The notes: generated by a model from the letters alone, not told the origin. Positions 29,825 through 39,218 are shown, numbered from the stretch's first letter. The stretch: 64,000 bases of DNA from Melastoma dodecandrum (GCA_029817715.1 JARUPY010000490.1:62001-126000), one strand, 5' to 3'. Program-made: numbers and translations.

Positions 29825-30610
29825 TCAGGGTCCACCGGTCGGTTGTGCAGGTCCGACCGACAGGAAGATGTCGTTCGCGACGGGGTGGCGCAGTTCCTCG
29901 GCCAGCTGACCGATCAGACCCGCCGTCCGGGCCAGCAGGGCGAAGCCGCGCAGCAGCTCCAGCGGCAGGCCGAGGTCAGCGAGCGCGGCCCCGCAGACAC
30001 CGGCGCCGTTGAGCGGCAGCGTCTTGCCGAGTACCTCGGGGTGCACGCGCCCGATCGCGGCGAACAGCGACAGGTGCGGGCCGGTCACGCCCTCCTCGGC
30101 GGCCAGCGCCATGAGCTTCGGGCGTGCGGGGGTCGCCCTGCTTGTGCACGTGGTGGCCGAGGCCCGGGGACGAACCTTCTTCTGCGCCCGCTGCTTCTGC
30201 ACCACGTCGAACGCCAGCGCGTCCCCACCCGTCGTCGTCGGGTGGGCAGCGGCGCGGTGAGCTGCTCGTGCAGGAAGCGCCCGCAGTCCTCGGTCACGCC
30301 GAGGAACCTGCTTCCGCCCGCCAGCAGCCCCGCGGCGATCGCGCCCTGCACCGAGTCCGGCGCCGGACAGGTGCGTCAACCGCGTGACGATGGCGGTGGG
30401 CGTGTAGCCGTGATCGGCCAGCGCCGCGAGGACCGCCTCGAACACCCGGGTCTCCCCCGGGCTCGGGCGGCGGGCTGCGTGGCCAGCCAGAACGCCAGCT
30501 CCCCGAAAGCCGACCTGCCCCATCACGTCCTCGACGAGGTCGTGGCCCAGCAGGGTGATCTTGTCGGGCGACGACGCGCCGAGCGCGGTCTCGTACTCGT
30601 GCTCACTCAC
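29825..30610 (-). CDS. Citrate-synthase-family citryl-CoA lyase-like enzyme
   Basis: About 260 residues, shorter than citrate synthase (about 430). It reads TLLGHDLVEDVMGQVGF, YTPTAIVTRLTHLSG, PDSVQGAIAAGLLAGGSRFL, a frame-broken GLGHHVHKQGDPRTPKL-type active-site loop, then MALAAEEGVTGPHLSLFAAI, LPLNGAGVCGAALADLGLP and FALLARTAGLIGQLAEE. Breaks cluster at 30125-30240 and 30360-30510. The GTG start overlaps the end of the CaiB gene. Citryl- or citramalyl-CoA-type cleavage or condensation is the family chemistry. With a CoA transferase next door, an acyl-CoA step of ring-cleavage product catabolism is inferred. Confidence 0.78.
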   Translation of the reverse strand: MSEHEYETALGASSPDKITLLGHDLVEDVMGQVGFRGAGVLAGHAARRPSPGETRVFEAVLAALADHGYTPTAIVTRLTHLSGAGLGAGRDRRGAAGGRKQVPRRDRGLRALPARAAHRAAAHPTTTGGDALAFDVVQKQRAQKKVRPRASATTCTSRATPARPKLMALAAEEGVTGPHLSLFAAIGRVHPEVLGKTLPLNGAGVCGAALADLGLPLELLRGFALLARTAGLIGQLAEELRHPVANDIFLSVGPAQPTGGP

Positions 30611-31761
30611 CGGTCTGCAACCACTTCCGGAGCTCCTCGCCGTGCTCGTCCAGCTCCGGCGGGGGCAGCTCGTAGACCGCCGGGGTCGCGGAGAAACCGG
30701 ATGGGGGGTGCCGCGTCGTCGGGACCGCGCGGTCGCCCTCGCCGACCTCGACGACCGGGTCGAGCCCGAACCGCTCCGCCATCGCGAACCCGCCGTCGAT
30801 CGGACTGGATCGGCCCCGCACGGCACGCCGGCGGCGACCAGCAGGTCGAACCACTCGACGGCCGTCTTCTCCTTGAGCTTCCTCCGACGAGGATCGGGCC
30901 GCAGCTCGTCCCGGTTCTTCGTGCGGTCGGCGTTGCGGGCGAAGCGCTCGTCGTCGGCGACGCCCTCGAGCCCGAGCACCTCGCAGAGCTTGCGGAACTG
31001 GCCGTCGTTCGGCGGCCGTGACGATCAGGTCGTCGTCGGCGGTCTCGAGCGGCTCGTACGGGAAGACGCTCGGGTGCGCGTTGCCCATCCGGTGCGGGAC
31101 CACCCCGCCCGCGACCCACGCGCTGGAGTGGTTCACCAGCCCGGTCAGCGCCGAAGGACAGCAGGTTGCACTCGACGTGCTGGCCCTCGCCGCCGTGGTT
31201 CGCGGTGACGCAGGCGCGGCGAGGATGCCGATCACGGCGTGGTTTCCGGCCATCACGTCGAAGACGGAGATGCCGGCGCGGAAGGGCTCGCCGTCGGGAT
31301 CGCCGGTGAGGTCCATCAGCCCGGAGATGGCCTGGACCATGAGGTCGTAGCCCGGGACGTGCGCGGCCCTTGCCGGAGCCGAACCCGGAGATGCTCGCGT
31401 AGACGACGCCGGGGTTTGGTGGCCTTCACCGTCTCGTAGTCGAGGCCGTACTTCTTCATCCCGCCCGGACGCAGGTTCTCGATCACCACGTCCGCGCGCG
31501 GCGCGCGAGCTCCTGCGCGACGGCGACGTCCTCGGGATCGCGCAGGTCCAGCGCGATGCTCCGCTTCCCGCGGTTCACCCCCAGGTAGTACGTCGAGGTC
31601 TCCCCGCGGGTCGGGGGCATCCAGGTGCGGGTGTCGTCACCCTTCGGGCCCTCGACCTTCACCACCTCGGCGCCCATGTCCGCGAGCAGCATCGTCGCGT
31701 AGGGCCCGGCGAGGATCCGGGAGAAGTCGGCCACGAGCACCCCGTCGAGCGGGCCAGCCAT
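30603..31761 (-). CDS. CaiB/BaiF family III CoA-transferase
   Basis: About 385 residues, moving CoA between carboxylic acids. It starts MAGPLDGVLVADFSRILAG, then PYATMLLADMGAEVVKVEGP, GDDTRTWMPP, YYLGVNRGKRSIALDL, VVIENLRPGG, VPGYDLMVQAISGLMDLTGD containing the active-site aspartate region, HRMGNAHPSVFPYE and the closing LRKWLQTGE. Breaks lie near 31495, 31415, 31370, 31155, 31010, 30885 and 30800. First gene of the operon running left to the alpha/beta hydrolase. A CTGTCCG-N5-CGGAC operator is 13 bases upstream of the start. Confidence 0.9.
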
Positions 31762-31773
31762 GCGCGATCCCCT

Positions 31774-31790
31774 CTGTCCGTCTGTCGGAC
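31774..31790. promoter_or_regulatory. Putative IclR operator in front of the CaiB operon
   Basis: Sequence CTGTCCG-TCTGT-CGGAC, a palindrome with 5-base arms (GTCCG/CGGAC) and a 5-base spacer. A second CGGAC-N4-GTCCG follows at 31786-31799. The same CTGTCCG-N5-CGGAC occurs in front of the iclR gene (34040-34056) and of the amidohydrolase (34130-34146). It sits in the 71-base gap before the CaiB start codon. Confidence 0.65.
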
Positions 31791-31832
31791 GGTCGTCCGC
31801 TACTGATCCTCTGCCTTCCCGACGACGGGGCG

Positions 31833-33014
31833 TCAAGGCTTGGCAGGCTCCGCGTCCGACCCCGCGTCCACCCCCGCGTAGGCGTGGGGCGAACCACCGC
31901 GCGAGCAGCGGGTCGTCCCGCAGCCGCCGCACCCAGGCCTCGCGCATCGCGTCGACGAAGGCGGCCGACCCGTCCCCGCCGAGCGCGTCGCTGGAGAAGG
32001 CCGACAGCACGCGCAGGAACCAGTCGGAGAAGCCCTGCGTCTCCGCGATCACCGGGAGGCGGGTGGCGGAGTAGGCGTCCAGCCGCGCGCGGTCGCCGTG
32101 GTGGGCGGCGACCAGGCCGTGCGCGAGTTCCACGGCGTCGGCCACCGCGAGGTTCATGCCCTTGCCACCGGGCGGGTGATCAGGTGCGCGGCGTCGCCGA
32201 CGAGGAAGACCCCGCCGGCCTGCATCGGGGCCGTCATGCGGGTCCGCAGGTCCAGGTCGTCGACGCTGATCTCCACCCCGTCGAGGGCGCCCGGCGCGCC
32301 GAGCCGCTCCGCGAGGTCGCGACGCAGCTCGTCCCGGTCGAGGTCGGCGCCGCTCACGTCGCCCGGCACCTCGAGGTAGAACCGGGTCTCCTCGGGGCCC
32401 CGCCGCAGGTGGGCCGCGTAACCGCGGGGATGGATCGCGTAGATCGTGTGGCCGACGAGCGGGGCCGTGCGGGCCGAGACGACGAGCCAGCGGCTCGCGA
32501 GCGGGCGGTCCCTGCACCTGCACCCGGTCGCCGAGGGCCCGGGCCACGACGCTCCCCGCCCCGTCCGCGCCGACGATCGCGCGCGGCGTGAAGGTCGTGC
32601 CGCCGGCGGTGATGGTCGGCCCGTCGGGGTCGACGTGGGTGACGGCGTGGTCGAAGCGCAGCGGTGCGCCCTCCGCCTCGAGCGCCCCGGCCAGCTCGGC
32701 GACGAACCGGTGCTGCGGGAAACACGAAGTGCGGCCGGTCGCCGGTGAGGTCGGCGTAGTCGAACACGTAGCGCGTCGTCGGCGTCCGGAACTCCAGCCG
32801 CCGGTTCTCCTGGTCGAACGTCAGCGGGAACCCCTCGTCCCGCAGCAGCGCCACGGTCCGGTACTCGATCATCCCGGCCTTCGGCAGGGTGCCGAGCTGG
32901 TCCCGCGACTGCCGGTCGACCAGCACGTACGGCAACCTCGGCGCGCTGCAGCATCCATGCCAGGACCAGCCCGGCCGGGCCGGCGCCGACGATCACGACC
33001 TCGGGGTCCGTCAC
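31833..33014 (-). CDS. 4-hydroxybenzoate 3-monooxygenase-like flavoprotein (PobA family)
   Basis: About 390 residues. It has VVIVGAGPAGLVLAWMLQRA, then DRQSRDQLGTLPKAGMIEYR and TVALLRDEGFPL, matching the substrate-binding start of p-hydroxybenzoate hydroxylase; AIVGADGAGSVVARALGDR; and GGVFLVGDAAHLITRPVARG with GGKGMNLAVADAVELAHGLV. Breaks lie near 32940, 32715, 32515 and 32165. The C-terminus corrected for one break ends DAEPAKP at 31833. It uses NAD(P)H and oxygen to ortho-hydroxylate an aromatic acid, feeding a diol to the intradiol dioxygenase of the downstream operon (inference). Confidence 0.85.
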
Positions 33015-33090
33015 CACGTCATCGTGCGCGCTCCGGTGATCAGGGCGCGCGCCGACTTCCGGCCCGCGGGGAACCGGGTCCGTCCCCGCC

Positions 33091-33142
33091 AGGGTGACGT
33101 GGGGCAGGTCGCGGGCCCGCCGGACCTGCCTCACGTCACCCT
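33091..33142. terminator. Hairpin between iclR and the PobA-like gene
   Basis: Arms of 20 bases, 33091-33110 and 33123-33142, with one mismatch and a 12-base loop. It lies in the 205-base gap on the reverse-strand side between the two genes and could end iclR transcription. Its arm sequence resembles the end of iclR itself, both encoding LPHVTL. Confidence 0.6.
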
Positions 33143-33179
33143 CGCCGGCAAGGCGTCCCCGACGATGCGGCGTTTCCTG

Positions 33180-33211
33180 CCACCGGACGACAGCAACGAC
33201 GCTTTCCTGCC
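33180..33211 (+). repeat. Palindromic repeat family 2, copy 3 (half element)
   Basis: The loop CCACCGGACGA (33180-33190) and the full 21-base right arm (33191-33211) are the same as in copy 2 apart from one loop base. The left arm is replaced by unrelated sequence ending GCGTTTCCTG. A decayed or truncated copy, starting 9 bases beyond the iclR stop. Confidence 0.75.
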
Positions 33212-33219
33212 ACGAGGGG

Positions 33220-34025
33220 TCAGGACGCCGGCAACGTCACGTGCGGCAGCGACTCCCGGCGGGCGAAGTCGGCGCTGATCTCCCGGCCGCGGCGAGCAGC
33301 AGGGGCAGGTGGTGCTCGACGAGGCGTTCGACCGACGTCTCGGCGGCGTGGCAGTTGACGTTCACGCCCGCGATCACGCGGCCCGACCCGTCGCGCAGCG
33401 GCGCCGCCACCGACCGGATCCCCAGCGTGAGCTGCTCGTCGGTGAGCGCCCACCCCCGGGCCCGGGACCTCCCGCAGCGCCGCGTCGCGCTCCTCGCGCG
33501 TGGGCTGCCAGCGCGGCGTGAGCCCGGAGCGGGTGGGCTCGGCGAGCACCCGGTCGAGCTCCTCGGGCGACAGGGCCGCGAGCTGCACCTTCCCCAGCGA
33601 GGTCGGCAGGGCCGGGAAGCGCGTCCCGATCGTCACGGCCAGCGACACGATCTTCGGCACCGACGCCCGCGCGACGTAGACGATGTCCGAGCCGTCGAGC
33701 TGCGCGATGGAGCAGGACTCGTGCGTCCGGGCGGACAGGGGCTCGAGGTGGGGGCGGGCCACGTCCCACAGCCCCATCGACCCGACGTAGGCCACGCCCA
33801 GGTCGAGCACCCGCGGCGTCAGCACGTACCCGCGCTCCCCCGCCGCACGTAGCCCAGCTCCGTCAGCGTGAGCAGGATGCGCCGCGCCGTCGGTCGGGCG
33901 AGCCCCGTGGCCCCGGCGACCTCCGCCAGCGTCATCTCCGGGCGGGTCGGCGAGAACGCGGCGATCACCTCCAGCCCGCGCGCCAGCGCCTCGATGAAGT
34001 CCGGTCCGGTTCCCTCACGCGGCAC
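33220..34025 (-). CDS. IclR-family regulator (PcaR/PobR-like)
   Basis: About 265 residues. A winged helix (FIEALARGLEVIAAFSP, MTLAEVAGATGLARPTARRI, LTLTELGYVRRG) is followed by the effector domain (YVLTPRVLDLGVAYVGS, CSIAQLDGSDIVYVAR, GTRFPALPTSLGKVQLAAL, IAGVNVNCHAAETSVERLV). It is the PcaR/PobR type that controls aromatic-acid catabolism. Breaks lie near 33840, 33470 and 33290. The GTG start at 34025 is divergent from the amidohydrolase. The operator-like palindrome at 34040-34056 suggests autoregulation. Effector unknown. Confidence 0.9.
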
Positions 34026-34039
34026 GCCGTGCACCCTAC

Positions 34040-34056
34040 GTCCGCCAGGCGGACAG
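34040..34056. promoter_or_regulatory. Putative IclR operator at the iclR start
   Basis: Reads GTCCG-CCAGG-CGGACAG, the reverse complement of the CTGTCCG-N5-CGGAC pattern found at the two other target promoters. It is 15-31 bases upstream of the iclR start codon. Confidence 0.62.
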
Positions 34057-34088
34057 GGTCGTCCTTCCCGACGACGGGTCGGTGCCGG

Positions 34089-34146
34089 TTGACACCGCAA
34101 CCGTCGCTCAGCACAGTGACGTGCACCATCTGTCCGACACACGGAC
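34089..34146 (+). promoter_or_regulatory. Amidohydrolase promoter and IclR operator
   Basis: TTGACA at 34089-34094, a 17-base spacer, and CACAGT at 34112-34117 form a plausible promoter. Just downstream, over and after the expected transcription start, lies CTGTCCG-ACACA-CGGAC (34130-34146), followed by CGGACA-TG-TGTCCG (34142-34155). Start codon at 34176. The position downstream of the -10 suggests repression in the absence of effector. Confidence 0.6.
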
Positions 34147-34175
34147 ATGTGTCCGAACGTGAGGGAGCAAGTGCG

Positions 34176-35611
34176 ATGAGTGAGGCCCGCCGCCCCGTCG
34201 TCCTGCGCGGGGGCACCGTGCTGACGCTGGACGCCGCGCACACCGTGCTGACCGACGCCGACGTCCTGGTGGTCGACGACCGGATCGCCGCGGTCGGGAC
34301 GCAGCTCGACGTCCCCGAGGGCACCGAGGAGATCGACGCGACCGGCGGCATCGTCATGCCCGGCATGATCGACACCCACCGGCACATGTGGCAGACCGCG
34401 ATGCGCGGGTACGGCGCCGACTGGACGCTCACCCAGTACTTCGTCTGGTACTACCTCGAGCACGGGCGGGCGTTCCGGCCGGAGGACGTGTACGCGGGCA
34501 ACCTCGTCGGGGCCATCGAGGCGATCGACGCGGGCGTGACGACGACGGTCGACTGGTCGCACGGGCTGCAGACCGCGCAGCACGCCGACGCGGCGGTCGA
34601 CGCGCTGCAGGCCGTCCCGGGCCGGTTCGTCCTTGGCTACGGCAACATCCAGGACGCGCCCGCCGCCTGGACCGGCTCCGCCGAGTTCCGGGACTTCGTC
34701 GGTCGCCGGATGAGCGGTGACCGCGACCTGCTCGGCTTCCAGCTCGCCTTCGACGTCACCGGCGACCCGACCTTCCCGGAGAAGCCCGCCTTCGACGTCG
34801 CCCGCGATCTCGGCGTCCCGGTGACCACGCACGCCGGCGTCTGGGGCGCCACGAACGACGACGGCATCCGGCTGATGCACGACCACGGGTTCATGACGCC
34901 CGAGACGTCTACGTCCACGCCGCGACGCTCTCCGCCGACTCCTACCACCGCATCGCCGCGACCGGCGGCTCCGTCTCGGTGTCCACCGAGAGCGAGCAGT
35001 CGGCGGGCCAGGGCTACCCGCCCACCTGGGCGCTGCGCTCGCACGGCATCCCGGTGTCGCTCTCCATGGACACCAGCGTGTGGTGGAGCGGCGACCTGTT
35101 CTCGGCGATGCGAACCACGCTCGGCGCCGACCGCGCCCGCGAGCACCTCGAGGCCCACGCCAAGGGCGAGACGGTCACGCACGCCGCGCTGCGCGCCGAG
35201 CAGGTCGTCGACTGGGCGACCCGCGGGGGCGCGGCCGCGCTCGGGCGGGACGACCTCGGAGCCTGGAGGTCGGGAAGAAGGCCGACGTGGTGCTGCTGCG
35301 CAACGAGCACTCGCCGGTGATGTTCCCAGTGCTGCACCCCTACGGCCACGTGGCGTTCCAGGCGCAGCGCGGCGACGTCGAGGCCGTGATCGTCGACGGC
35401 CGCGTCGTCAAGCGGGACCACCGCCTCGTCGGGATCGACCTCGCCGCCGCGCGCCGCACCGTGGAGTCGACCGTCGAGCACCTGCGCTCCACCCTCGGCG
35501 ACGAGGCCTGGACCGCGGGAATGAACCCGGAGGTCCCGGAGACGAAGGTGCTGGGACAACCCGTACACCTACACCGACTACCGGTCGGCGGCCACGCACG
35601 AGGTGCGCTGA
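34176..35611 (+). CDS. Amidohydrolase (ATZ/TRZ- or 8-oxoguanine-deaminase-like)
   Basis: About 475 residues, a metal-dependent TIM-barrel hydrolase. It starts MSEARRPVVLRGGTVLTLDA, then VMPGMIDTHRHMWQTAMRGY with the HxH metal pair, VTTTVDWSHGLQ, VPVTTHAGVWGAT with the third histidine, the VYVHAATLS region with the fourth, and SLSMDTSVWWSGDLFS with the aspartate. The end is VVLLRNEHSPVMFPVLHPYG and YRSAATHEVR. Breaks lie near 34905, 35262 and 35555. The family deaminates or dechlorinates heterocycles. It is divergent from iclR and shares its operator, so it may provide the entry step of the catabolic island (inference). Confidence 0.87.
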
Positions 35612-35618
35612 GGCGCAG

Positions 35619-35658
35619 GTGAGCAGAAAGTGGGGCTACAGCCCCACTTTCTGCTCAC
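35619..35658. terminator. Bidirectional terminator hairpin
   Basis: Perfect 18-base arms (35619-35636 and 35641-35658) with a TACA loop, between the convergent stops of the amidohydrolase (35611) and the serine hydrolase. The latter's stop (35655-35657) lies inside the right arm. Confidence 0.85.
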
Positions 35659-36845
35659 GAGCGCGACAGCGCACCGTAGAGAGCCCGCTCGAAGTCCTCG
35701 TAGAGGCCCCACGCCTCGGGAGTGATGAACGGCAGCGAGTTGGTGTAGATCGACGCGCAGATCCCGGTGGTGCGGTCGACGAAGAAGTGGGTGTTGAACA
35801 GGCCGGCCCACGCCCCCGACCAGGCGCGGCGGCCGCCGGGCACGTCGGCGGTGTTGAGCAGCAGCCCGTAGCCCCAGGTCCAGCCCGGGCCGAGGGTCAG
35901 CGAGTCGGTGGTGGCCGGGTCGGCGGTGGGGATCTCCGTCGGCATCGGGGCACCGTCGAGCTGGTCGGAGAAGGCGGCGTCGACCGTCTCCTGGCGCAGG
36001 ATGCGCGCGCCGTCCAGCTCGCCGCCGCGCAGCAGGGCCCGCTCGAAGCGGATGTAGTCGCGCGGCGTGGAGTGCAGGCCGTGACCACCGGCCCACCACT
36101 GCGGGTCGTCGGGCAGGACGTTCCCGATCGAACCCCAGGTGCCGTCCTCGCCCTTCGCGTGCACCGGGGTCTTGTTGGACTGCCGCGCGTCGTCGAGGGC
36201 GAACATCGTGTCGTCCATGCCCAGCGGGCCGGTGATCTTCTCCTTCACCACGACGTCGAGGGTGGTGCCGGCGACGGCCTCGACCACGCGTCCCAGCCAG
36301 TCGGTGTTGATCCCGTAGACGAACCGGGTTCCGGGATCGCAGACCATCGGGGCGTTGAACGCCGCCATGTCGCCCGGCACCACGTTCGGCGTCCCGGTGG
36401 CCTCCTCGAAGCGCCTGATCCCCTCGTCCCAGAACCAGTAGCCCAGCCCGGACGTGTGCGTGATCAGCTGCTTCACCGTCGCCTTCGAGGCGGGCTCGCG
36501 CAGCTTCGGCGTGTCGCCGTCGAAGCCCTCCAGGACCTGCACGCCGCTGAACTCGGACACGTAGGACTCGACGGGCGCGTCCAGGTCGAGCAGGCCGGAC
36601 TCCATCTGCTGCAGCGCCGCGGTCGTCGCGACCATCTTCGTCATCGACATGATGCGGAAGTGCGTGCTCGTCGAGACGGCCTCGCCGCTCCCGACGACCC
36701 GCTCACCCGCCGCGCCCTCGTAGATCACGCCGTCGCGGTCGGCCGCGATCGCGGCGACGTGCGGGACGGCGCCGTTCGCCACGGCGGCGGACAGGATGCG
36801 GTCGATGCCGGAGCCGTCGATCGAGAGGGACACGGGAACCTCCAT
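35655..36845 (-). CDS. Serine hydrolase of the class C beta-lactamase/EstB family
   Basis: Intact 396-residue protein without frame breaks. The catalytic tetrad serine-lysine is in IMSMTKMVATTAALQQ (SxxK), the tyrosine in FVYGINTDWLGRVVEAV (Y-x-N-like), and ITHTSGLGYWFWD is the usual substrate-pocket segment. WWAGGHGLHSTPRDYIRF replaces the KTG-type motif by HGLHST, as in EstB-like esterases rather than true beta-lactamases. No signal peptide is seen, which argues for an intracellular esterase or amidase. It is divergent from pucR. An ACCGGTCACA half-site matching pucR's own palindrome lies 13 bases upstream of its start. Confidence 0.9.
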   Translation of the reverse strand: MEVPVSLSIDGSGIDRILSAAVANGAVPHVAAIAADRDGVIYEGAAGERVVGSGEAVSTSTHFRIMSMTKMVATTAALQQMESGLLDLDAPVESYVSEFSGVQVLEGFDGDTPKLREPASKATVKQLITHTSGLGYWFWDEGIRRFEEATGTPNVVPGDMAAFNAPMVCDPGTRFVYGINTDWLGRVVEAVAGTTLDVVVKEKITGPLGMDDTMFALDDARQSNKTPVHAKGEDGTWGSIGNVLPDDPQWWAGGHGLHSTPRDYIRFERALLRGGELDGARILRQETVDAAFSDQLDGAPMPTEIPTADPATTDSLTLGPGWTWGYGLLLNTADVPGGRRAWSGAWAGLFNTHFFVDRTTGICASIYTNSLPFITPEAWGLYEDFERALYGALSRS

Positions 36846-37055
36846 GGGTCAGGTGCTACCGGTCACATCAAACCCAGTGTCCTGTGTCACGTCGAGCCCC
36901 GACCGCACCCGCCTCGGGGGTGGGCCGACGTTCCGGCAGGGGGCACCGGAACGGCGGCCTGCCGACCCCCTGTGTGCTCAACGGGCTGCAGCTCCGAGGA
37001 TGACCGGCACCGGACACCGGCGGCTGGGAACTTGGATCAACCGTGGAGGGGAGGG

Positions 37056-37075
37056 CGTTGTGACCGGTCACAACG
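37056..37075. promoter_or_regulatory. Perfect 20-base palindrome across the pucR start codon
   Basis: CGTTGTGACCGGTCACAACG is its own reverse complement and includes the GTG start of the PucR-type gene. The half ACCGGTCACA recurs at 36858-36867 upstream of the divergent serine hydrolase. A likely autoregulatory operator, inferred from symmetry and position only. Confidence 0.55.
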
Positions 37076-38346
37076 AACCGTCACCCGGCGCGTCCCACCG
37101 CCCGGTCGCCGCGTGGCTGCGGGCGGAGAAGGCCGCCATGTGCGATGCCCTCGTGCACGGTCACCGGGACCCTGAACCCGCAGTAACGGGTCCTGCCGGT
37201 CGAGCAGCTCGAGGGCGACGTCCGGGCGATCACGAACCTCAACCTCGACGTCGTCATCGCCTCGCTCGAGGGCGACGAGGAGGTCCGGCGGGCCGCCGAG
37301 CCGCGGCTGCGGGAGTCCGCCGCGCGCCGCGCCGAGGAGGGCGTCGCGCTCGGCGCGGCGCTGCGGGCCTACCAGTTGAGCGCCCGCTGGCTCCTGGACG
37401 CCGCGGTCGAGGCGGGCGTGGTGGAGGTCGGGACCGCGCCCCTGGCACGCCGTCCTCGACGCGATGCTCGACCACCTGTCGTGGGTGACGCCGGTGGTCA
37501 CCGCCGGCTACCTGGAGGCCGCCGACGGCGAGCGGGGGCAGGACGCGCGCGGTCGGCAGGCGGCCCTGTCGGCGCTGCTCGCCGGGGCGTCGGCGGCGAC
37601 GGCCGCCCGCGTCGGCGAACTCCGCCTGCCGCCGCGGGTCGTCGTCCTCGCGGTCGACCTGGCCCCGCACCCGACGCCCTGGCGAGCGGGGAGGTCGACG
37701 CGACCGTCGTCGAGCGCCGCAAGGTGCGCCGGGTCCGCGGCGAGCTCGAGCGCCAGTTTCCCGGGCGACGTCCTCGTCTCGCTGTCGACCGACTCCGGGA
37801 TCGTGGTGCTGCCCCTCGCCGCCGAGGACCTCCCCGACGGCCCGGACCTACCCGAACCGGTGCTGCGCCGGCTCCGTCACCTCACCCGCGAGCTCGTCGT
37901 CGTCGCCGGCGCGGAGCTGCGCGTCGCCGCCGTCGGCGGTCGCACCGACGACGTCCGGGGCGCCGCCGACCTGGCACGCGAGGTGCTGCGCGTCGCCGGG
38001 ATCGCCGGGCCGGCCGAGCCGGTCGTCCAGCTCCGCGACGTCGCCGTGGCGTACCAGCTGACCCGCCCGGGGCCGGCCCTCGGACGCGCTCGCGTCCCGC
38101 CTCGACCGCCTCGACGGGCACCCCGAGTTGGAGAACACCCTCCTCAGCTGGCTGCGCCACGACTGCGCCCGCCGCGCCACGGCCGCCGACCTGCACGTGC
38201 ACCCGAACACCGTGGACCACCGCGTCCGGCGGATCGCGGAGATGATCGGGCTCGACCTCGGGCGCCCCGGGGACCTGGTCACCGCCCGCGCCGCGCTGCT
38301 GGCGCGGGCCGCGCGCTCACCCGCCGTCCGCCACCCGCTCCGCTGA
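37060..38346 (+). CDS. PucR-family transcriptional regulator
   Basis: About 430 residues. The N-terminal sensor part, AWLRAEKAAMCDALV and ALGAALRAYQLSARWLLDAA, is followed by a GGDEF-related middle domain (VVVLAVDLAP, VLVSLSTDSGIVVLPLA). The PucR C-terminal helix-turn-helix reads ELENTLLSWLRHDCARRATA, ADLHVHPNTVDHRVRRIAEM and IGLDLGRPGDLVTARAALLA. Frame breaks lie near 37190, 37440, 37685, 37760 and 38085. The GTG start has GGAGGGGAG upstream. The gene overlaps the convergent XRE gene by 30 bases. Probable target: the divergent serine hydrolase. Confidence 0.85.
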
Positions 38347-39175
38347 CGCCGGGCCGAGGACGGCCAGCAGCTGCAGCTTCTCGTGGGTCTCGCTGCCGGG
38401 GACGGCGGTGTAGACCAGCAGCCGGTGCGACTGGTCGGGGTCGAGCAGCGTCTGACAGGTGAGCTCGAGGCGGCCGACCTCGGGGTGCACGAGGCGTTTG
38501 ACGTCGGGCGGGCGGAGCCCCACCTCGTGGGCCTCCCACAGCGTCGCGAACTCCGCGCTGCGCCGGAGCAGCACGTCGGCGAGGTGCGCCGCGGGGGAAC
38601 CGGGGCCGCGCAGGGACACGATCTCCCGCAGCCCGGAGGCGTAGAGCCTCGACAGCGCGTCGTGGTCCTCCGGCTCGTAGCGCGCCCGGGTCGCCGGCTC
38701 GGTGAACCAGCGGTACCCGAGGCTGCGCGCGGGGCCGGTGTACGCGGTCAAATCACCGGACAGCGCCACACTCATCGGGCTCTGGCGCAGCGTCTCCCCG
38801 AGCTCGGTGATGATCTCGGCCGGAGTGTCGTCGAGCCGGTCGAGGATGCGGAGCAGCCCGGGGCCGGACGTGGGTGCCGGCAGGCCCCCGGTTCGGCGGG
38901 TGGTGTCCGGCGAGCCGGAACAGGTGGTCGCGCTCGTCGAGCGACAGGTGCAGCCCCTGCGCGATCGAGGCGATCATCTGCTCCGACGGCTGCGGCCCGC
39001 GCTCCCGCTCGAGGCGGGCGTAGTAGTCGGCCGACATGTGGCACAGGGCGGCGACCTCCTCGCGCCGCAGCCCGCTCGTGCGCCGGCGTCGCCCGCGCGG
39101 CAGCCCGACGTCGTCCGGTTGCAGCGCCTCGCGCCGCCGGCGCAGGAACGTCGCCAGCCCGGCCCGGTCGATCAT
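38317..39175 (-). CDS. XRE-family regulator with MmyB-like ligand domain
   Basis: About 285 residues. The N-terminal helix-turn-helix is [40 protein letters not shown] and [20 protein letters not shown]. The C-terminal MmyB-like PAS-type domain follows after a break near 38895: [60 protein letters not shown] and [20 protein letters not shown]. It is divergent from the SDR gene at 39313, the common partnership for this family, with a 41-base inverted repeat between them. Expected to sense a small hydrophobic ligand. Confidence 0.9.
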
Positions 39176-39218
39176 CGGCTCCGCCTCTCCTCGGTGTCGT
39201 CTTCCTACCGCGCGGTCC

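Noticed and set aside
35655..36845. True antibiotic-resistance beta-lactamase
   Set aside because: No signal peptide, and HGLHST replaces the KTG motif; EstB-like esterases fit better.
34029..37175. Very long forward open frame of over 1000 codons
   Set aside because: Its first part is the amidohydrolase; the rest runs antisense through the intact serine hydrolase and into the pucR region. Long stop-free frames are expected at this GC content.
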